Assembly (NCBI RefSeq): GCF_000422945.1
Contig: NZ_KE383964.1
Span: 62,001 to 126,000 of the forward strand
Origin: Daejeonella oryzae DSM 19973
GTDB lineage: Bacteria; Bacteroidota; Bacteroidia; Sphingobacteriales; Sphingobacteriaceae
Length of the DNA: 64,000 nucleotides
Direction: 5' to 3'
Shown: in pieces, positions 1 to 8,792 of the stretch
Position numbering within the stretch: the first letter of the stretch is position 1
Layout: the number at the start of each line of letters is the position of its first letter
Made by a program: the position numbers and the translations under genes
The notes under the pieces: generated by a model
What the model was told of the DNA's origin: nothing
Seen by the model: the letters and a program-made list of their open reading frames with translations, nothing else
Database searches by the model: none

Positions 1-648
1 GCAAATCTCAATGGGGCCGGCAGGGCCGATGCGGTGCTTACCGCCGCAGATCTGCTTAATCAGCATGATTTGTCCGTGTTTTTATCCAATCGCGTAAACG
101 GGTTAAAGCTCGCCAATGGTAAAATATATAATCGCGATACGCCTGAAAGCGGAATGTTTGAAGGGCCGCAACCGATGCTTGTGATATTGGATGGGATAAG
201 TTTAACGCAGGAATATTTTGACTTAAGTTCTGTCAATGCAGATGGAATTCAAAGTGTGGAAGTATTAAAAGGTGCCGCAACAACCGGACTCTATGGAATT
301 GAGGGTTCATACGGAGTTTTGGTCATCACCTCTAAAACGGGAAGTGACCGGTATGGAAATACATTGAACGCCAGAACACCCGGGATGCTGCCGGTTACGG
401 TAATCGGATATCAGCGAAACCGTGAGTTTTATTCTCCCAGATATGATTTGCAGAATGCCCCAACTTCCGGAAATGCAGATTTGCGTAAAGCAGTCTACTG
501 GAATCCGAACGTTTCGGTTGGCATTAAAGATCAAACGGAAATAAAGTATTTTAACTCAGATTATATCGGAACTCACAAAATAGTTATAGAAGGCATCAAT
601 GCCGATGGGCAGATCGGAAGGTTCGTTTTCCGATATGAAGTGAAGTAG
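1..648 (+). CDS. TonB-dependent receptor plug-domain protein, C-terminal part
   Basis: The reading frame is open from base 1, so this is the last 215 residues of a gene that starts outside the window. The segment LVILDGISL followed by IQSVEVLKGAATTGLYGIEG is the classic plug-domain signature (a named 'variable', then the nucleation residues before a G-rich turn). No 22-strand beta barrel follows; the protein stops about 110 residues later. This is what is seen in Bacteroidota proteins that end in a plug domain after alpha-2-macroglobulin (MG2) or carboxypeptidase-like repeats, so it is probably not a transporter itself but an envelope protein that borrows the plug fold. The N-terminal architecture cannot be seen. 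The family call is firm; the exact role is unknown. Confidence 0.8.
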   Translation, partial: ANLNGAGRADAVLTAADLLNQHDLSVFLSNRVNGLKLANGKIYNRDTPESGMFEGPQPMLVILDGISLTQEYFDLSSVNADGIQSVEVLKGAATTGLYGIEGSYGVLVITSKTGSDRYGNTLNARTPGMLPVTVIGYQRNREFYSPRYDLQNAPTSGNADLRKAVYWNPNVSVGIKDQTEIKYFNSDYIGTHKIVIEGINADGQIGRFVFRYEVK

Positions 649-727
649 TATTTAATTTATATTATTCCTGACCTTTGTAATCTTATACCTTAAAAATTCA
701 GGTATTTAGAAGTTTAAAAGCAATAAA

Positions 728-1585
728 ATGATGAGAATTGTAAAAACCATTCACAAAGCAGAATATGCTCCGATTGCAGATTTGCTGACTTATAGAGCAC
801 TTCCAACCCAATCGGTTGAACAGATAGATCCTTTCCTGTTTTTAAACCATCACGGATTCCAGATTTATCCTGAAAATAACACAGGACTGCCTTTTGGCCC
901 TCATCCGCACCGCGGCTTTGAAACAGTTACATTTATTCTGAAAGGAGATCTTTCTCATAAGGATAGCAGCGGAGCAGAAAGTGTTATAAATGAGGGCGGA
1001 GTTCAATGGATGACCGCAGGCAGAGGCCTTATTCATGCCGAAATCTCATCGGATGAATTTTTGAAAAAAGGAGGTGAGCTTGAGATATTGCAATTATGGG
1101 TAAATCTTCCGGCAAAATTTAAAATGGTTGAGCCTTCATATACAGGCCTTCAAAAAGAGAATATTCCGGTTGCGGAAGTTGACAATGGCCGCGTACGTAT
1201 TCAGGCAGTTTCAGGAAACTGGGAAGAAACAGAGGGTGCTTTCCAGCCAATGGCAGACATCCGGCTGGCAACCATTTATTTTGCGTCGGGCGGAAAGTAC
1301 CAGGTTTCCATTTCGGCAGACAGAAATATTTTTTTCTATGTTGTTAAAGGCACTGTGAACGTAAACGGACAGACAGCAAAAATCCATGAACTGGTGGAAT
1401 TTACTAATACAGGAGATGATCTGATCATAGAAGCTATTGAAGAGAGTATTATTTTGCTGGGACATGCGCTGCCTTTTAATGAACCGGTTGTGGCTCAGGG
1501 TCCTTTTGTAATGAATACAGAACTGGAGATCAGGCAGGCCTACCAGGATTATCAGCAGGGAAAGTTTGGCTCCTGGAAAGGATAA
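728..1585 (+). CDS. Pirin family protein (cupin, quercetinase-like)
   Basis: A 285-residue bicupin. The N-terminal cupin carries GPHPHRGFET (residues 57-66) and, 42 residues on, GLIHAE (100-105). H59, H61, H103 and E105 have the spacing of the metal ligands in human pirin and E. coli YhhW, so an iron-binding site appears intact. Members of the family have been shown to degrade quercetin or to act as redox-sensing cofactors; the physiological substrate here is unknown. The start could be either Met of the doublet at 728 or 731. The gene stands alone on the plus strand, with no partner that narrows the role. Confidence 0.9.
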   Translation: MMRIVKTIHKAEYAPIADLLTYRALPTQSVEQIDPFLFLNHHGFQIYPENNTGLPFGPHPHRGFETVTFILKGDLSHKDSSGAESVINEGGVQWMTAGRGLIHAEISSDEFLKKGGELEILQLWVNLPAKFKMVEPSYTGLQKENIPVAEVDNGRVRIQAVSGNWEETEGAFQPMADIRLATIYFASGGKYQVSISADRNIFFYVVKGTVNVNGQTAKIHELVEFTNTGDDLIIEAIEESIILLGHALPFNEPVVAQGPFVMNTELEIRQAYQDYQQGKFGSWKG

Positions 1586-1693
1586 TGGGAAACTGATTTC
1601 TTTCAGGCCTTTTAATGATTAAAATTAATTATTCGCTCACAAACAGTTTTTTTAATTGTACTATCAGTAGAATAATTAAAAATGGAGGTTAAT

Positions 1694-1900
1694 ATGGATC
1701 AACTCATTAAAATGGTTTCAGAAAAAACAGGTATTTCTGAGTCGCAGGCAACAACAGCAGTTCAAACGGTAGTATCTTTTTTGAAGGATAAAATGCCGGC
1801 AGGCATGGGTTCTCAATTAGATTCTTTAATTAAAGGAGACTCTGCAGCAGATCTGACCGGTGGTCTGAAAGACAAAATCGGCGGTATGTTTGGAAAGTAA
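1694..1900 (+). CDS. Small helical protein (68 aa), function unknown
   Basis: I start this at the ATG at 1694 instead of the in-frame ATG at 1682, because a GGAGG at 1684-1688 lies five bases before 1694 and would be wasted inside the longer version. The product begins MDQLIKMVSEKTGISESQA and looks like a two-helix 'DUF2267/YidB-like' module followed by a Gly/Lys-rich tail ending in GGMFGK. Similar short proteins are common in Bacteroidota, but I cannot name a function. An intrinsic terminator follows directly, so the gene is probably transcribed alone. Confidence 0.7.
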   Translation: MDQLIKMVSEKTGISESQATTAVQTVVSFLKDKMPAGMGSQLDSLIKGDSAADLTGGLKDKIGGMFGK

Positions 1901-1909
1901 TTTGTCATC

Positions 1910-1944
1910 AAAAGATCGTCATAATTGACTTTTGGCGGTCTTTT
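1910..1944 (+). terminator. Intrinsic terminator after the 68-aa gene
   Basis: AAAAGATCG (1910-1918) pairs with CGGTCTTTT (1936-1944) with one G-U pair, and the right arm runs into a stretch of seven T. It sits 10 bases after the stop codon of the small gene. The loop is long (17 nt), so the efficiency is uncertain. Confidence 0.6.
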
Positions 1945-1965
1945 TTTGCATTCAGAGATAATGTT

Positions 1966-2640
1966 TCAGATAGAATTTTTGATTGCCTTCTTTTTAGATT
2001 TTATAAAAATCTTACCCATTATAAAAAACAACGCTATTTCTGTTAACACAATCAGCAGATAATGAAAAGAGCTAACCGCATAATCTCCGGTTAGCCAGAA
2101 ATAGGAAATCATGGAAGAGGCGGCAATAATTGATACGAAAGCAATGCCCCATTTAAATGCTTCCATTATAAGATAGGCGGTGTGAGTAGCAGGGCTTGAT
2201 ATAGCGGGTTCGGGCTTTATTTTCCTTAAAATGTAGACGTTTTCAATAATATCGCAAAGCCATGGAATCAGTTGGATCCAGGCCAAAACCTGAAACAAAA
2301 TGATCCCGAAAGGGTAATCCATTTTTGATGATACCAGCATACAGAGTATAAAGATAGCCCCGTATGCAAAGGGCATAAACAAAAAATCTAAATACAAATG
2401 CGATTTTAAAGCACTAACTGCATTTTTAGAAATCGATCCCGGCAATTGATAGAGCCCCTTAAGGGTATTTACCAGTTCATTGGGCGTTGCCGGAAGTTCC
2501 AGATCCATAATATTAAATCTTTTTATAACCACATCTTTGGTATAAAAATGAAGGCTTTTTAACTTCATTACAAAACTTAAAAGAAGTATTACTCCAAAAA
2601 ATATACTGAAAGTGGTCCAGCTGATAATGAATGTCCACAT
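1966..2640 (-). CDS. Multi-spanning membrane protein, patatin partner
   Basis: 224 residues with about five hydrophobic spans (roughly 5-24, 82-103, 110-135, 155-178 and 190-210) and a Lys-rich C-terminus (KSKKKAIKNSI). I recognise no family motif. Its start lies two bases after the stop codon of the upstream patatin gene, so the two are almost certainly co-transcribed and probably translationally coupled. The partner also carries membrane spans, which suggests a membrane-bound pair, but that is inference. Function unknown. Confidence 0.8.
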   Translation of the reverse strand: MWTFIISWTTFSIFFGVILLLSFVMKLKSLHFYTKDVVIKRFNIMDLELPATPNELVNTLKGLYQLPGSISKNAVSALKSHLYLDFLFMPFAYGAIFILCMLVSSKMDYPFGIILFQVLAWIQLIPWLCDIIENVYILRKIKPEPAISSPATHTAYLIMEAFKWGIAFVSIIAASSMISYFWLTGDYAVSSFHYLLIVLTEIALFFIMGKIFIKSKKKAIKNSI

Positions 2641-2642
2641 GT

Positions 2643-4109
2643 TTATTGATTTTCAGCGTTTCCGCTATGTAGTTGCTCTTCAATTATTTTCAGTTTCATT
2701 TCTATGCGATCTGTTTTATATTCCTGCCAGTTAAACTGCATGAGAAACTCTGTTGCAGCTTGGGCACCCTTATTAAACATATCTATTTTGTCTTTATCGC
2801 TCAAAAAGAAATTGAGCCAGTTATAGCCTTGTAATGGAATAGTTCCAATTCCTTTTTTGAATATTTTATTCTTGATCAAAAAGTCTTTATCGTAATAAAA
2901 TCTGATGGTATTAAAAATTCTGCCGAAGTATCCGGTCATGCTCCACATTTTTGAATTTTTCCCTGCGTCATCAGGTACACTATCGTCAAGGTCGATACCA
3001 AATGATGGAAGTCTGGGTGTATCCACTTTTGGATTATAAAACAGATTTATCGGGAAATTGGATAAAATCCCGCCGTCGACAAACCGGGCAGAGGAGGGAG
3101 GATCTGTTTCTCCGAATTTATCCAGCCAGATCTGTTTTATTTCTTCATCTGTACAAGGAATATCTTCAATAAAATAAGATTCAAAAAAAACCGGGATAGA
3201 CATAGATGCCCTGATAAAACCTGCCGGTTGTAAATCGTCCATGTTTTTCCTGAAAAGCTTCCACATTTCTGGAAACTGAATTTTATTTTGAGAGACTAAT
3301 TCGGAGCATATAAAAGTAACGTCTCCGTCAAGTCCCTTCAGTTCCTCTGAATTGGCTACCCGTAAATGAAGACCCGGAACCGGTGCAGATGCTTTGCTCA
3401 TCAGGTCTGAAACTGTAATTACATTATTTTCATGCAGCTTTTCTTTAATCCAGTCATAAAAAAAATCTCCCGGGTTGATACCGAACCCCGAGTTTTTTAG
3501 TCGCTTGAGTAAGGTGGATACATAGGCTATTAAGACCGCGATAAATAATAAGCATAATCCTGTAAGTCCGAAAAAGACTTTTGTGAAAATGGAAATCCAG
3601 CTTATGGCGTTTTGCAATCCAAGAAAAATGAAATCTCCTGCAAGCAAAATTACCAGTGTAAATATAATTGCGGAAAAGAACCTTTTAACTTTTACCCCAA
3701 AATCCTGGTGGGTTATGAATTTACTTATCACCCAGCGGGCAAAGGGATGACCATCTACAAAATCAATAAATTTGAGCTTACAAATAGCGTCTAATACATA
3801 TTCTGATTTTGCATCCTGCTTGGTTCCTGCGGCTACCATCAATGCGGTATTGATGGCTCCTGCGCTGGTACCCGCAAGGCGAATAAAGCGAATATTCATT
3901 TTTTCAAGGATATACGTATATCCAACCAATGCAACACCCAGAACACCTCCGCCTTTCTGAACCAGATTGACATATTGGTGGCCTGCATTGTCAAGCACGT
4001 CTGAAACTACCAGCGGATTTTTCCCTTCCGGAAATTCTTCCTGAAGATCTTTAAGGCATTTTTTGACAACCTCGTTTTCTGTAAATTTGTCAACGGTAAG
4101 CCCTGCCAT
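2643..4109 (-). CDS. Patatin-like phospholipase with inserted membrane segments
   Basis: 488 residues with the full patatin catalytic kit. There is a Gly-rich oxyanion loop (GGGVLG, 53-58), a nucleophile elbow GTSAG (Ser82) and a catalytic Asp in DGG (Asp345, VDGGILSNFP). Patatins hydrolyse acyl chains from glycerolipids with a Ser-Asp dyad. Unusually, two strong hydrophobic segments (about 144-163 and 175-199) lie between the nucleophile and the Asp, so the catalytic fold is interrupted by a probable membrane hairpin. There is no signal peptide, which implies that the active site faces the cytoplasm. The gene is followed two bases later by a membrane protein gene. The enzyme class is firm; the substrate is unknown. 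Confidence 0.92.
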   Translation of the reverse strand: MAGLTVDKFTENEVVKKCLKDLQEEFPEGKNPLVVSDVLDNAGHQYVNLVQKGGGVLGVALVGYTYILEKMNIRFIRLAGTSAGAINTALMVAAGTKQDAKSEYVLDAICKLKFIDFVDGHPFARWVISKFITHQDFGVKVKRFFSAIIFTLVILLAGDFIFLGLQNAISWISIFTKVFFGLTGLCLLFIAVLIAYVSTLLKRLKNSGFGINPGDFFYDWIKEKLHENNVITVSDLMSKASAPVPGLHLRVANSEELKGLDGDVTFICSELVSQNKIQFPEMWKLFRKNMDDLQPAGFIRASMSIPVFFESYFIEDIPCTDEEIKQIWLDKFGETDPPSSARFVDGGILSNFPINLFYNPKVDTPRLPSFGIDLDDSVPDDAGKNSKMWSMTGYFGRIFNTIRFYYDKDFLIKNKIFKKGIGTIPLQGYNWLNFFLSDKDKIDMFNKGAQAATEFLMQFNWQEYKTDRIEMKLKIIEEQLHSGNAENQ

Positions 4110-4525
4110 ATAATTTGATTGGTTTAAAAATTAAGTGTATCGGTTCCTTCAGCTCATCAGGAAACAGAAATCTAAAATGTCTTTTTTGTTTTTCAGGAAT
4201 TGAAAGTTTTTACAGCAATGAAACTGCAAAAACTCAATAGCTATTAAATATAAAAAGTAAAGAGGTGCTGATGCAAATCAATTTATCAGGCAATTTTTTA
4301 TACATCTTTTTGAATTTTTGCAGCATTACTATAATTTTTGATGATTGTACTGTTTAATAAAAATGCTAGCTCCGGCACCATTTACAATAATGCTGATACA
4401 GCTATTTTATGATTGAAAATCCAATTATATTTGTATTAATTTAAGTCTGATTAACTCTGAATGGGGATATAGATCAGGTGAATTCTTTCATGATCCTGGT
4501 ATTAAATTCATGAAAATCAATTGCC
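4110..4525. other. Divergent intergenic region
   Basis: 416 bases between the starts of the patatin gene (minus) and the DUF5916 gene (plus). I find no coding region. TATATTTG at 4426-4433 fits the Bacteroidota -7 consensus TAnnTTTG on the plus strand, but no TTG lies at the expected distance upstream, so a promoter for the DUF5916 gene is only a possibility. Nothing else is recognisable. Confidence 0.4.
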
Positions 4526-7306
4526 ATGCTTAAACCTGCGGCACCCTATGATTTTAAAATAAATATTTCAGCAAGCAATACAATAAGTACACTTCCGGGC
4601 TTGCAAAATATTTCAGGTCTGCCTGATATATTAAAGGAGAAGTTAATTACTATACTTATTCTACTAACTGTTTTTATCTTTTTTAACAGATACGCAAGGG
4701 GAAGTACTTCTGATTCAGTGACCCTTAAAAAGAAATATTTTACCGCAGCATTTAAAGCTGAAATAACTCTGGATGGAATTCCCGATGAGGAAGCCTGGAA
4801 TTCTGTAAACTGGGGTGGAGATTTCATCCAGCTTCAACCCAATGAGGGAAAAGCGCCGTCACAGCCCACTCGTTTTAAGATTATTTACGATGAGAAATAT
4901 TTATATATAGCTTATGACTGCCATGACCGGGCAACGGATTCTATTATCAAACATATGGGGCGCCGGGATGAATTTCCGGGAGATTGGGTTGAAGTAAATA
5001 TCGACAGCTATCATGATCTTCGCACCGCATTTTCTTTTACACTTTCCGTTTCCGGGGTACGCGGTGATGAATTGGTTTCCAATAACGGGAATAACTGGGA
5101 TGCCAGCTGGAATCCGATATGGTTTGGTAAAAGCCATATTAATTCCAGCGGCTGGACCGCCGAAATAAAAATTCCCCTGAGTCAGCTTAGATATGGGAAT
5201 GAGCATAATAAAGTATGGGGGATCCAGTTTACAAGGCGTTTGTTCAGAAAGGAAGAACGGTCTGTTTGGCAATATATTCCGCAAAATTCGGGTGTGTGGG
5301 TCAGCGCTTTCGGCGAACTTCATGGAATACAAGGCATACCTGTACACCGGCAGATTGAACTGGCCCCATACATTACTTCGCAGGCTGATACGTATAAAAA
5401 AGAACCTGGCAATCCTTTTGCCACAGGCCGTGATGTTAAGCTAAGCGGAGGGCTGGATGGGAAGTTGGCGGTCACTAATAACCTGATACTTGATTTTACC
5501 ATTAATCCTGATTTTGGACAGGTAGAAGCAGACCCTTCCCAGGTTCGCATAGATGGCTTCCAGAATTTCTTTCAGGAACAAAGACCTTTCTTCATAGAGA
5601 GCAGAAATATTTTTGATTATCAACTCACAGGCTCAGAGGCGGGTGGAGACTATGACAGTGATCTGTTATTTTATTCCCGGCGTATTGGGAGTTCGCCCCA
5701 TAAATATCCCGCAGTTGACACGGGAGAATTTGTTTCTGTACCTCAAAATACCTCTATTCTGGGAGCGGCAAAATTTAGCGGAAAAACGAAAAACGGGTGG
5801 AGTATAGGGATTCTGGAAAGTATTACTCAAAGAGAAATGGCAACTATCGATGTGGCAGGTCAAAGGCGTAAAGAATTGGTTGAGCCGTTAAGTAATTATT
5901 TTGTGGGCCGTATGCAAAAGGACTTTGATGGCGGCAACACCATTATAGGCGGAATTATAACAGCTGTAAACCGCGAAGGAGGATTACAGGAAATGCTGCA
6001 CCGGAATGCCTGGACCGGCGGATTTGACTTTTTGCATTACTGGAAAAATCGTACCTGGTATATCCGTGGAAATATGGTGTTAAGCCATGTTCGTGGATCA
6101 AAAGAAGCCATTTTGCTTACACAGACCGGGTTTGAACATCTCTTTCAGCGTGCCGGAGCAAGTGAATTATCAATAGACAGCAACCGCACCTCATTGAGTG
6201 GCATGGGCAGTACCATCAGGTTTGGTAAAATCGGAGGGAAGTCCGGTAAAAAAGGTCAGGTATTTAAATTTGAAACAGGGTTTACAACCCGTTCTCCCGG
6301 CCTGGAATTAAATGATCTGGGTTTTATGCTTACATCAAATGAAATTAATCACTTTACCTGGGCTGGTTTGCATTTTCAGAAACCCTTTTCATTTTTCAGA
6401 AATGCCCGCTTAAATTACAATCACTGGTCACGCTGGGATTATGGCGGAAAGTTTATCTATCAGGCATTTAATTTTAATTCGCATGCAACCTTTAAAAATA
6501 ACTGGCAGTCGGGAACAGGCTTAACCTGGAATCCGTATGATATTTCGAATAATGCATTAAGAGGAGCATCTGCCATCAGGCGCCCCGCCGGCATAGGTCA
6601 TAATTTTTATATAGCAACTGATAACAGAAAGAAGGTAAACGGAGTTTTGGAAATGTCTAATTCCTGGGGTTTTCAAAATACTGTAAAAGGAAAGGATTAC
6701 GGATTATCCGTATCATTTCAACCTCTAAATGCGCTTAGAATCAGCCTTAGCGCAAATTATTCAGATTATTGGCGAAGGCAGGATCAGTTTATAAGCAATA
6801 CCAGCCGGGCTAATCAGCAAAGAACTATAGTTGGAGAAGTGTCTCAGAAAACGTTACGGTATACCGGCAGATTAAGCTATAATATTACTCCGGATCTGAC
6901 ACTTCAGTATTATGGTCAGCCATTTATTACCCGTCCCTTGTATACTAAGTTCGCCTATGTTGCTGATCCATTAGCCAAAAAATATGACGATCGTTTTCGG
7001 GCTTTCAATTCATCTGAAATCAGTTTTAATAATGGCCTGTACTACGTGGATGATGATGCAGATGGCCTGACAGATTATAGTTTTAGTAAGCCTGATTTTA
7101 ATTTTGTTCAGTTCAGATCAAATCTGATCATGAGATGGGAATACAAAGCAGGTTCGGAATTATATCTGGTTTGGGCTCAGGGAAATACACCCGATGTTGC
7201 CTCGGATCTGGCTACCCCTCTGACAGAAAGTCTATGGAAAAACGCTTTTGCAGATCAGTCTAGGAATTCTTTATTAATAAAACTAACCTATCGCTTTTTA
7301 AAATAG
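4526..7306 (+). CDS. DUF5916 family outer-membrane-type protein with CBM9-like domain
   Basis: 926 residues. After a hydrophobic stretch (about 40-57, probably the signal sequence core) comes a CBM9-like beta-sandwich (about 70-265) that begins ITLDGIPDEEAW and contains YDEKYLYIAY. The rest is the long DUF5916 region, rich in alternating aromatic strands and ending in LLIKLTYRFLK. That ending, with a terminal hydrophobic/aromatic residue pattern, is typical of outer-membrane barrels. The family is widespread in Bacteroidota; its substrate is not established. The annotated ATG leaves an odd 35-residue lead before the signal core, and no internal ATG is available, so the true start (perhaps a TTG at codon 26) is uncertain. 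Confidence 0.85.
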   Translation: MLKPAAPYDFKINISASNTISTLPGLQNISGLPDILKEKLITILILLTVFIFFNRYARGSTSDSVTLKKKYFTAAFKAEITLDGIPDEEAWNSVNWGGDFIQLQPNEGKAPSQPTRFKIIYDEKYLYIAYDCHDRATDSIIKHMGRRDEFPGDWVEVNIDSYHDLRTAFSFTLSVSGVRGDELVSNNGNNWDASWNPIWFGKSHINSSGWTAEIKIPLSQLRYGNEHNKVWGIQFTRRLFRKEERSVWQYIPQNSGVWVSAFGELHGIQGIPVHRQIELAPYITSQADTYKKEPGNPFATGRDVKLSGGLDGKLAVTNNLILDFTINPDFGQVEADPSQVRIDGFQNFFQEQRPFFIESRNIFDYQLTGSEAGGDYDSDLLFYSRRIGSSPHKYPAVDTGEFVSVPQNTSILGAAKFSGKTKNGWSIGILESITQREMATIDVAGQRRKELVEPLSNYFVGRMQKDFDGGNTIIGGIITAVNREGGLQEMLHRNAWTGGFDFLHYWKNRTWYIRGNMVLSHVRGSKEAILLTQTGFEHLFQRAGASELSIDSNRTSLSGMGSTIRFGKIGGKSGKKGQVFKFETGFTTRSPGLELNDLGFMLTSNEINHFTWAGLHFQKPFSFFRNARLNYNHWSRWDYGGKFIYQAFNFNSHATFKNNWQSGTGLTWNPYDISNNALRGASAIRRPAGIGHNFYIATDNRKKVNGVLEMSNSWGFQNTVKGKDYGLSVSFQPLNALRISLSANYSDYWRRQDQFISNTSRANQQRTIVGEVSQKTLRYTGRLSYNITPDLTLQYYGQPFITRPLYTKFAYVADPLAKKYDDRFRAFNSSEISFNNGLYYVDDDADGLTDYSFSKPDFNFVQFRSNLIMRWEYKAGSELYLVWAQGNTPDVASDLATPLTESLWKNAFADQSRNSLLIKLTYRFLK

Positions 7307-7424
7307 GTGATAAGTAAATAAAAATCGCACCCTAACTTGCTCATTTTCATCACATTTTGATCTTAATGATTCCATATGGATTAATTATATTAGTATGTAA
7401 ATAATTAATATTAGATAAATCATT

Positions 7425-7970
7425 ATGAAAAAGCTCATTTTGTTTATTTGCCTGCTTGCATTCTTTGCATCCTGTAATACAGGAGATAAAAAAGCAGATG
7501 TTAATAATCAGTCGGATAGTACGGTTTCGGGGAAGCCCGCAGCTGACCTTCCATATACTGCGACATACACGAGTAACTGGTCTGATAATGTATCTGATGA
7601 GGATCTCCGCAAGGTTTTAATGACTTATAAAGACTGGTCTTCGGGTAATATGGAGGGACTGGGAAATGCAATGGCAGATTCGGTTGAGTATGATATGAAT
7701 ACCGGGAAAAAATATAAAGTAACCAGATCTGAGTTGTTGAATATGTGGAAGACTTCCCGCGACAGTTTAAGTTCAGTAGCTATAGAAATGAATTCATGGA
7801 ACAAGATGTATTCGCCGGATAAGAAAGATGCATACATTGTAACATGGTACAAAGAAACGGATACCTATAAAAATGGTAAAGTTGATTCTGCCTATTATCA
7901 TGATATTAATCAGCTTAAAGACGGCAAAATTATCTGGTACAGTCAGTATAAAAGACCTGCAAGACCTTAA
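7425..7970 (+). CDS. Lipoprotein with NTF2/SnoaL-like domain
   Basis: 181 residues with a classic lipoprotein signal: MKKLILFICLLAFFASC, in which the lipobox Cys17 would be lipidated, followed by a Ser/Asp-rich linker. The body (about 50-178) has the pattern of an NTF2-like cone fold (DWSSGNMEGLGNAMADSVEY, then a final strand IIWYSQYKRP), a fold used both by small enzymes and by binding proteins. No catalytic residues can be assigned. It probably sits in the periplasm or on the outer membrane. A strong hairpin terminator lies downstream. Confidence 0.8.
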   Translation: MKKLILFICLLAFFASCNTGDKKADVNNQSDSTVSGKPAADLPYTATYTSNWSDNVSDEDLRKVLMTYKDWSSGNMEGLGNAMADSVEYDMNTGKKYKVTRSELLNMWKTSRDSLSSVAIEMNSWNKMYSPDKKDAYIVTWYKETDTYKNGKVDSAYYHDINQLKDGKIIWYSQYKRPARP

Positions 7971-8012
7971 TGTCTTGTCTTTGAATCTTCACAATCTTTT
8001 TTACAAGACAAG

Positions 8013-8043
8013 AAATCTTCTAAGTCACTGGCTTAGAAGATTT
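8013..8043 (+). terminator. Intrinsic terminator, perhaps bidirectional
   Basis: AAATCTTCTAAG (8013-8024) is perfectly complementary to CTTAGAAGATTT (8032-8043), with a 7-nt loop, and TTATTTT follows. It terminates the plus-strand lipoprotein gene. It also lies just past the end of the minus-strand gene at 8064, where it could work in the opposite direction too. Confidence 0.8.
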
Positions 8044-8063
8044 TTATTTTAAGATTCTATATT

Positions 8064-8603
8064 TTAACATCCAGGAGGACAGGGATTGATTCTGTAAGCA
8101 AGCAGTGCAGATGTCCGGATATTTATTGAATCGAAATCACGCATGTCATAACCTACATATCCTGATTTGATATTAGATTTTTCAGGAGTTAAATACCAGT
8201 CTTTTAAAGGCTCATTGGTAAGGATATCGTGTAAAGGCCGTTTATTTTCATCCTCAGAGAATACGCCAAAATCTATATTTTCTAACTTTTTGATTTTTGA
8301 ATTCGGAGCATCCATTTTTTTCTTAATGCATTGCCGGTTATCTCTTGTAAAGCCAATAAAATTTAACTTTACCCTGCCATTATCTTCGGTAAAATCAAAT
8401 TTTATTTTTGCTCCTTTACGCTCTACATATTTTTCCAGCGTTCTTTTGTCAATTTTAAGGTAAGAATGATCCTTTGGTTGAAGGAACTTAAATCGTGGGG
8501 CAGAAAACCTTTTAGCTGCTAAAGCTATGAAACCGATGAGAGTAAGGGCTGCGGCTGCTGCCATCAAAATGATTTCTGCATCCTTCAAATTTTCCTTTTT
8601 CAT
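8064..8603 (-). CDS. Small membrane-anchored protein ending in CPPGC, unknown
   Basis: I start at the second Met (8603) because MKKENLKDAE followed by a hydrophobic span (about 12-30) is a better N-terminus than the 10-residue longer version; this gives 179 residues. After the single membrane span comes a charged domain with KIKFDFTEDNGRVKLNFIGF and a DMRDFDSINIRTS segment. The protein ends in NPCPPGC, a two-cysteine tail. I recognise no family. The orientation (N-in, C-out) and a disulphide between the last two Cys are guesses. No neighbour suggests a role. Confidence 0.65.
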   Translation of the reverse strand: MKKENLKDAEIILMAAAAALTLIGFIALAAKRFSAPRFKFLQPKDHSYLKIDKRTLEKYVERKGAKIKFDFTEDNGRVKLNFIGFTRDNRQCIKKKMDAPNSKIKKLENIDFGVFSEDENKRPLHDILTNEPLKDWYLTPEKSNIKSGYVGYDMRDFDSINIRTSALLAYRINPCPPGC

Positions 8604-8792
8604 ACTGGTAAATTTTAGAACTAATATAATCATTTCAAAAAGTAATCTTTATTCCTTCCTTAAAATCTACCCGTCAGATATCAGCTTTTTGAAAGTATTA
8701 AATCAAAAAATATGCTTGTATTGATGTTTTAATTCAAACAAACTCAAAACCTGTAAGTTAATCTTTAACTCACTTACCTAAAAAAATTACTT

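Noticed and set aside
4901-5347. 148-codon minus-strand ORF inside the DUF5916 gene
   Set aside because: It is antisense to the conserved CBM9-like region, with a Pro/Cys-rich composition typical of a shadow frame.
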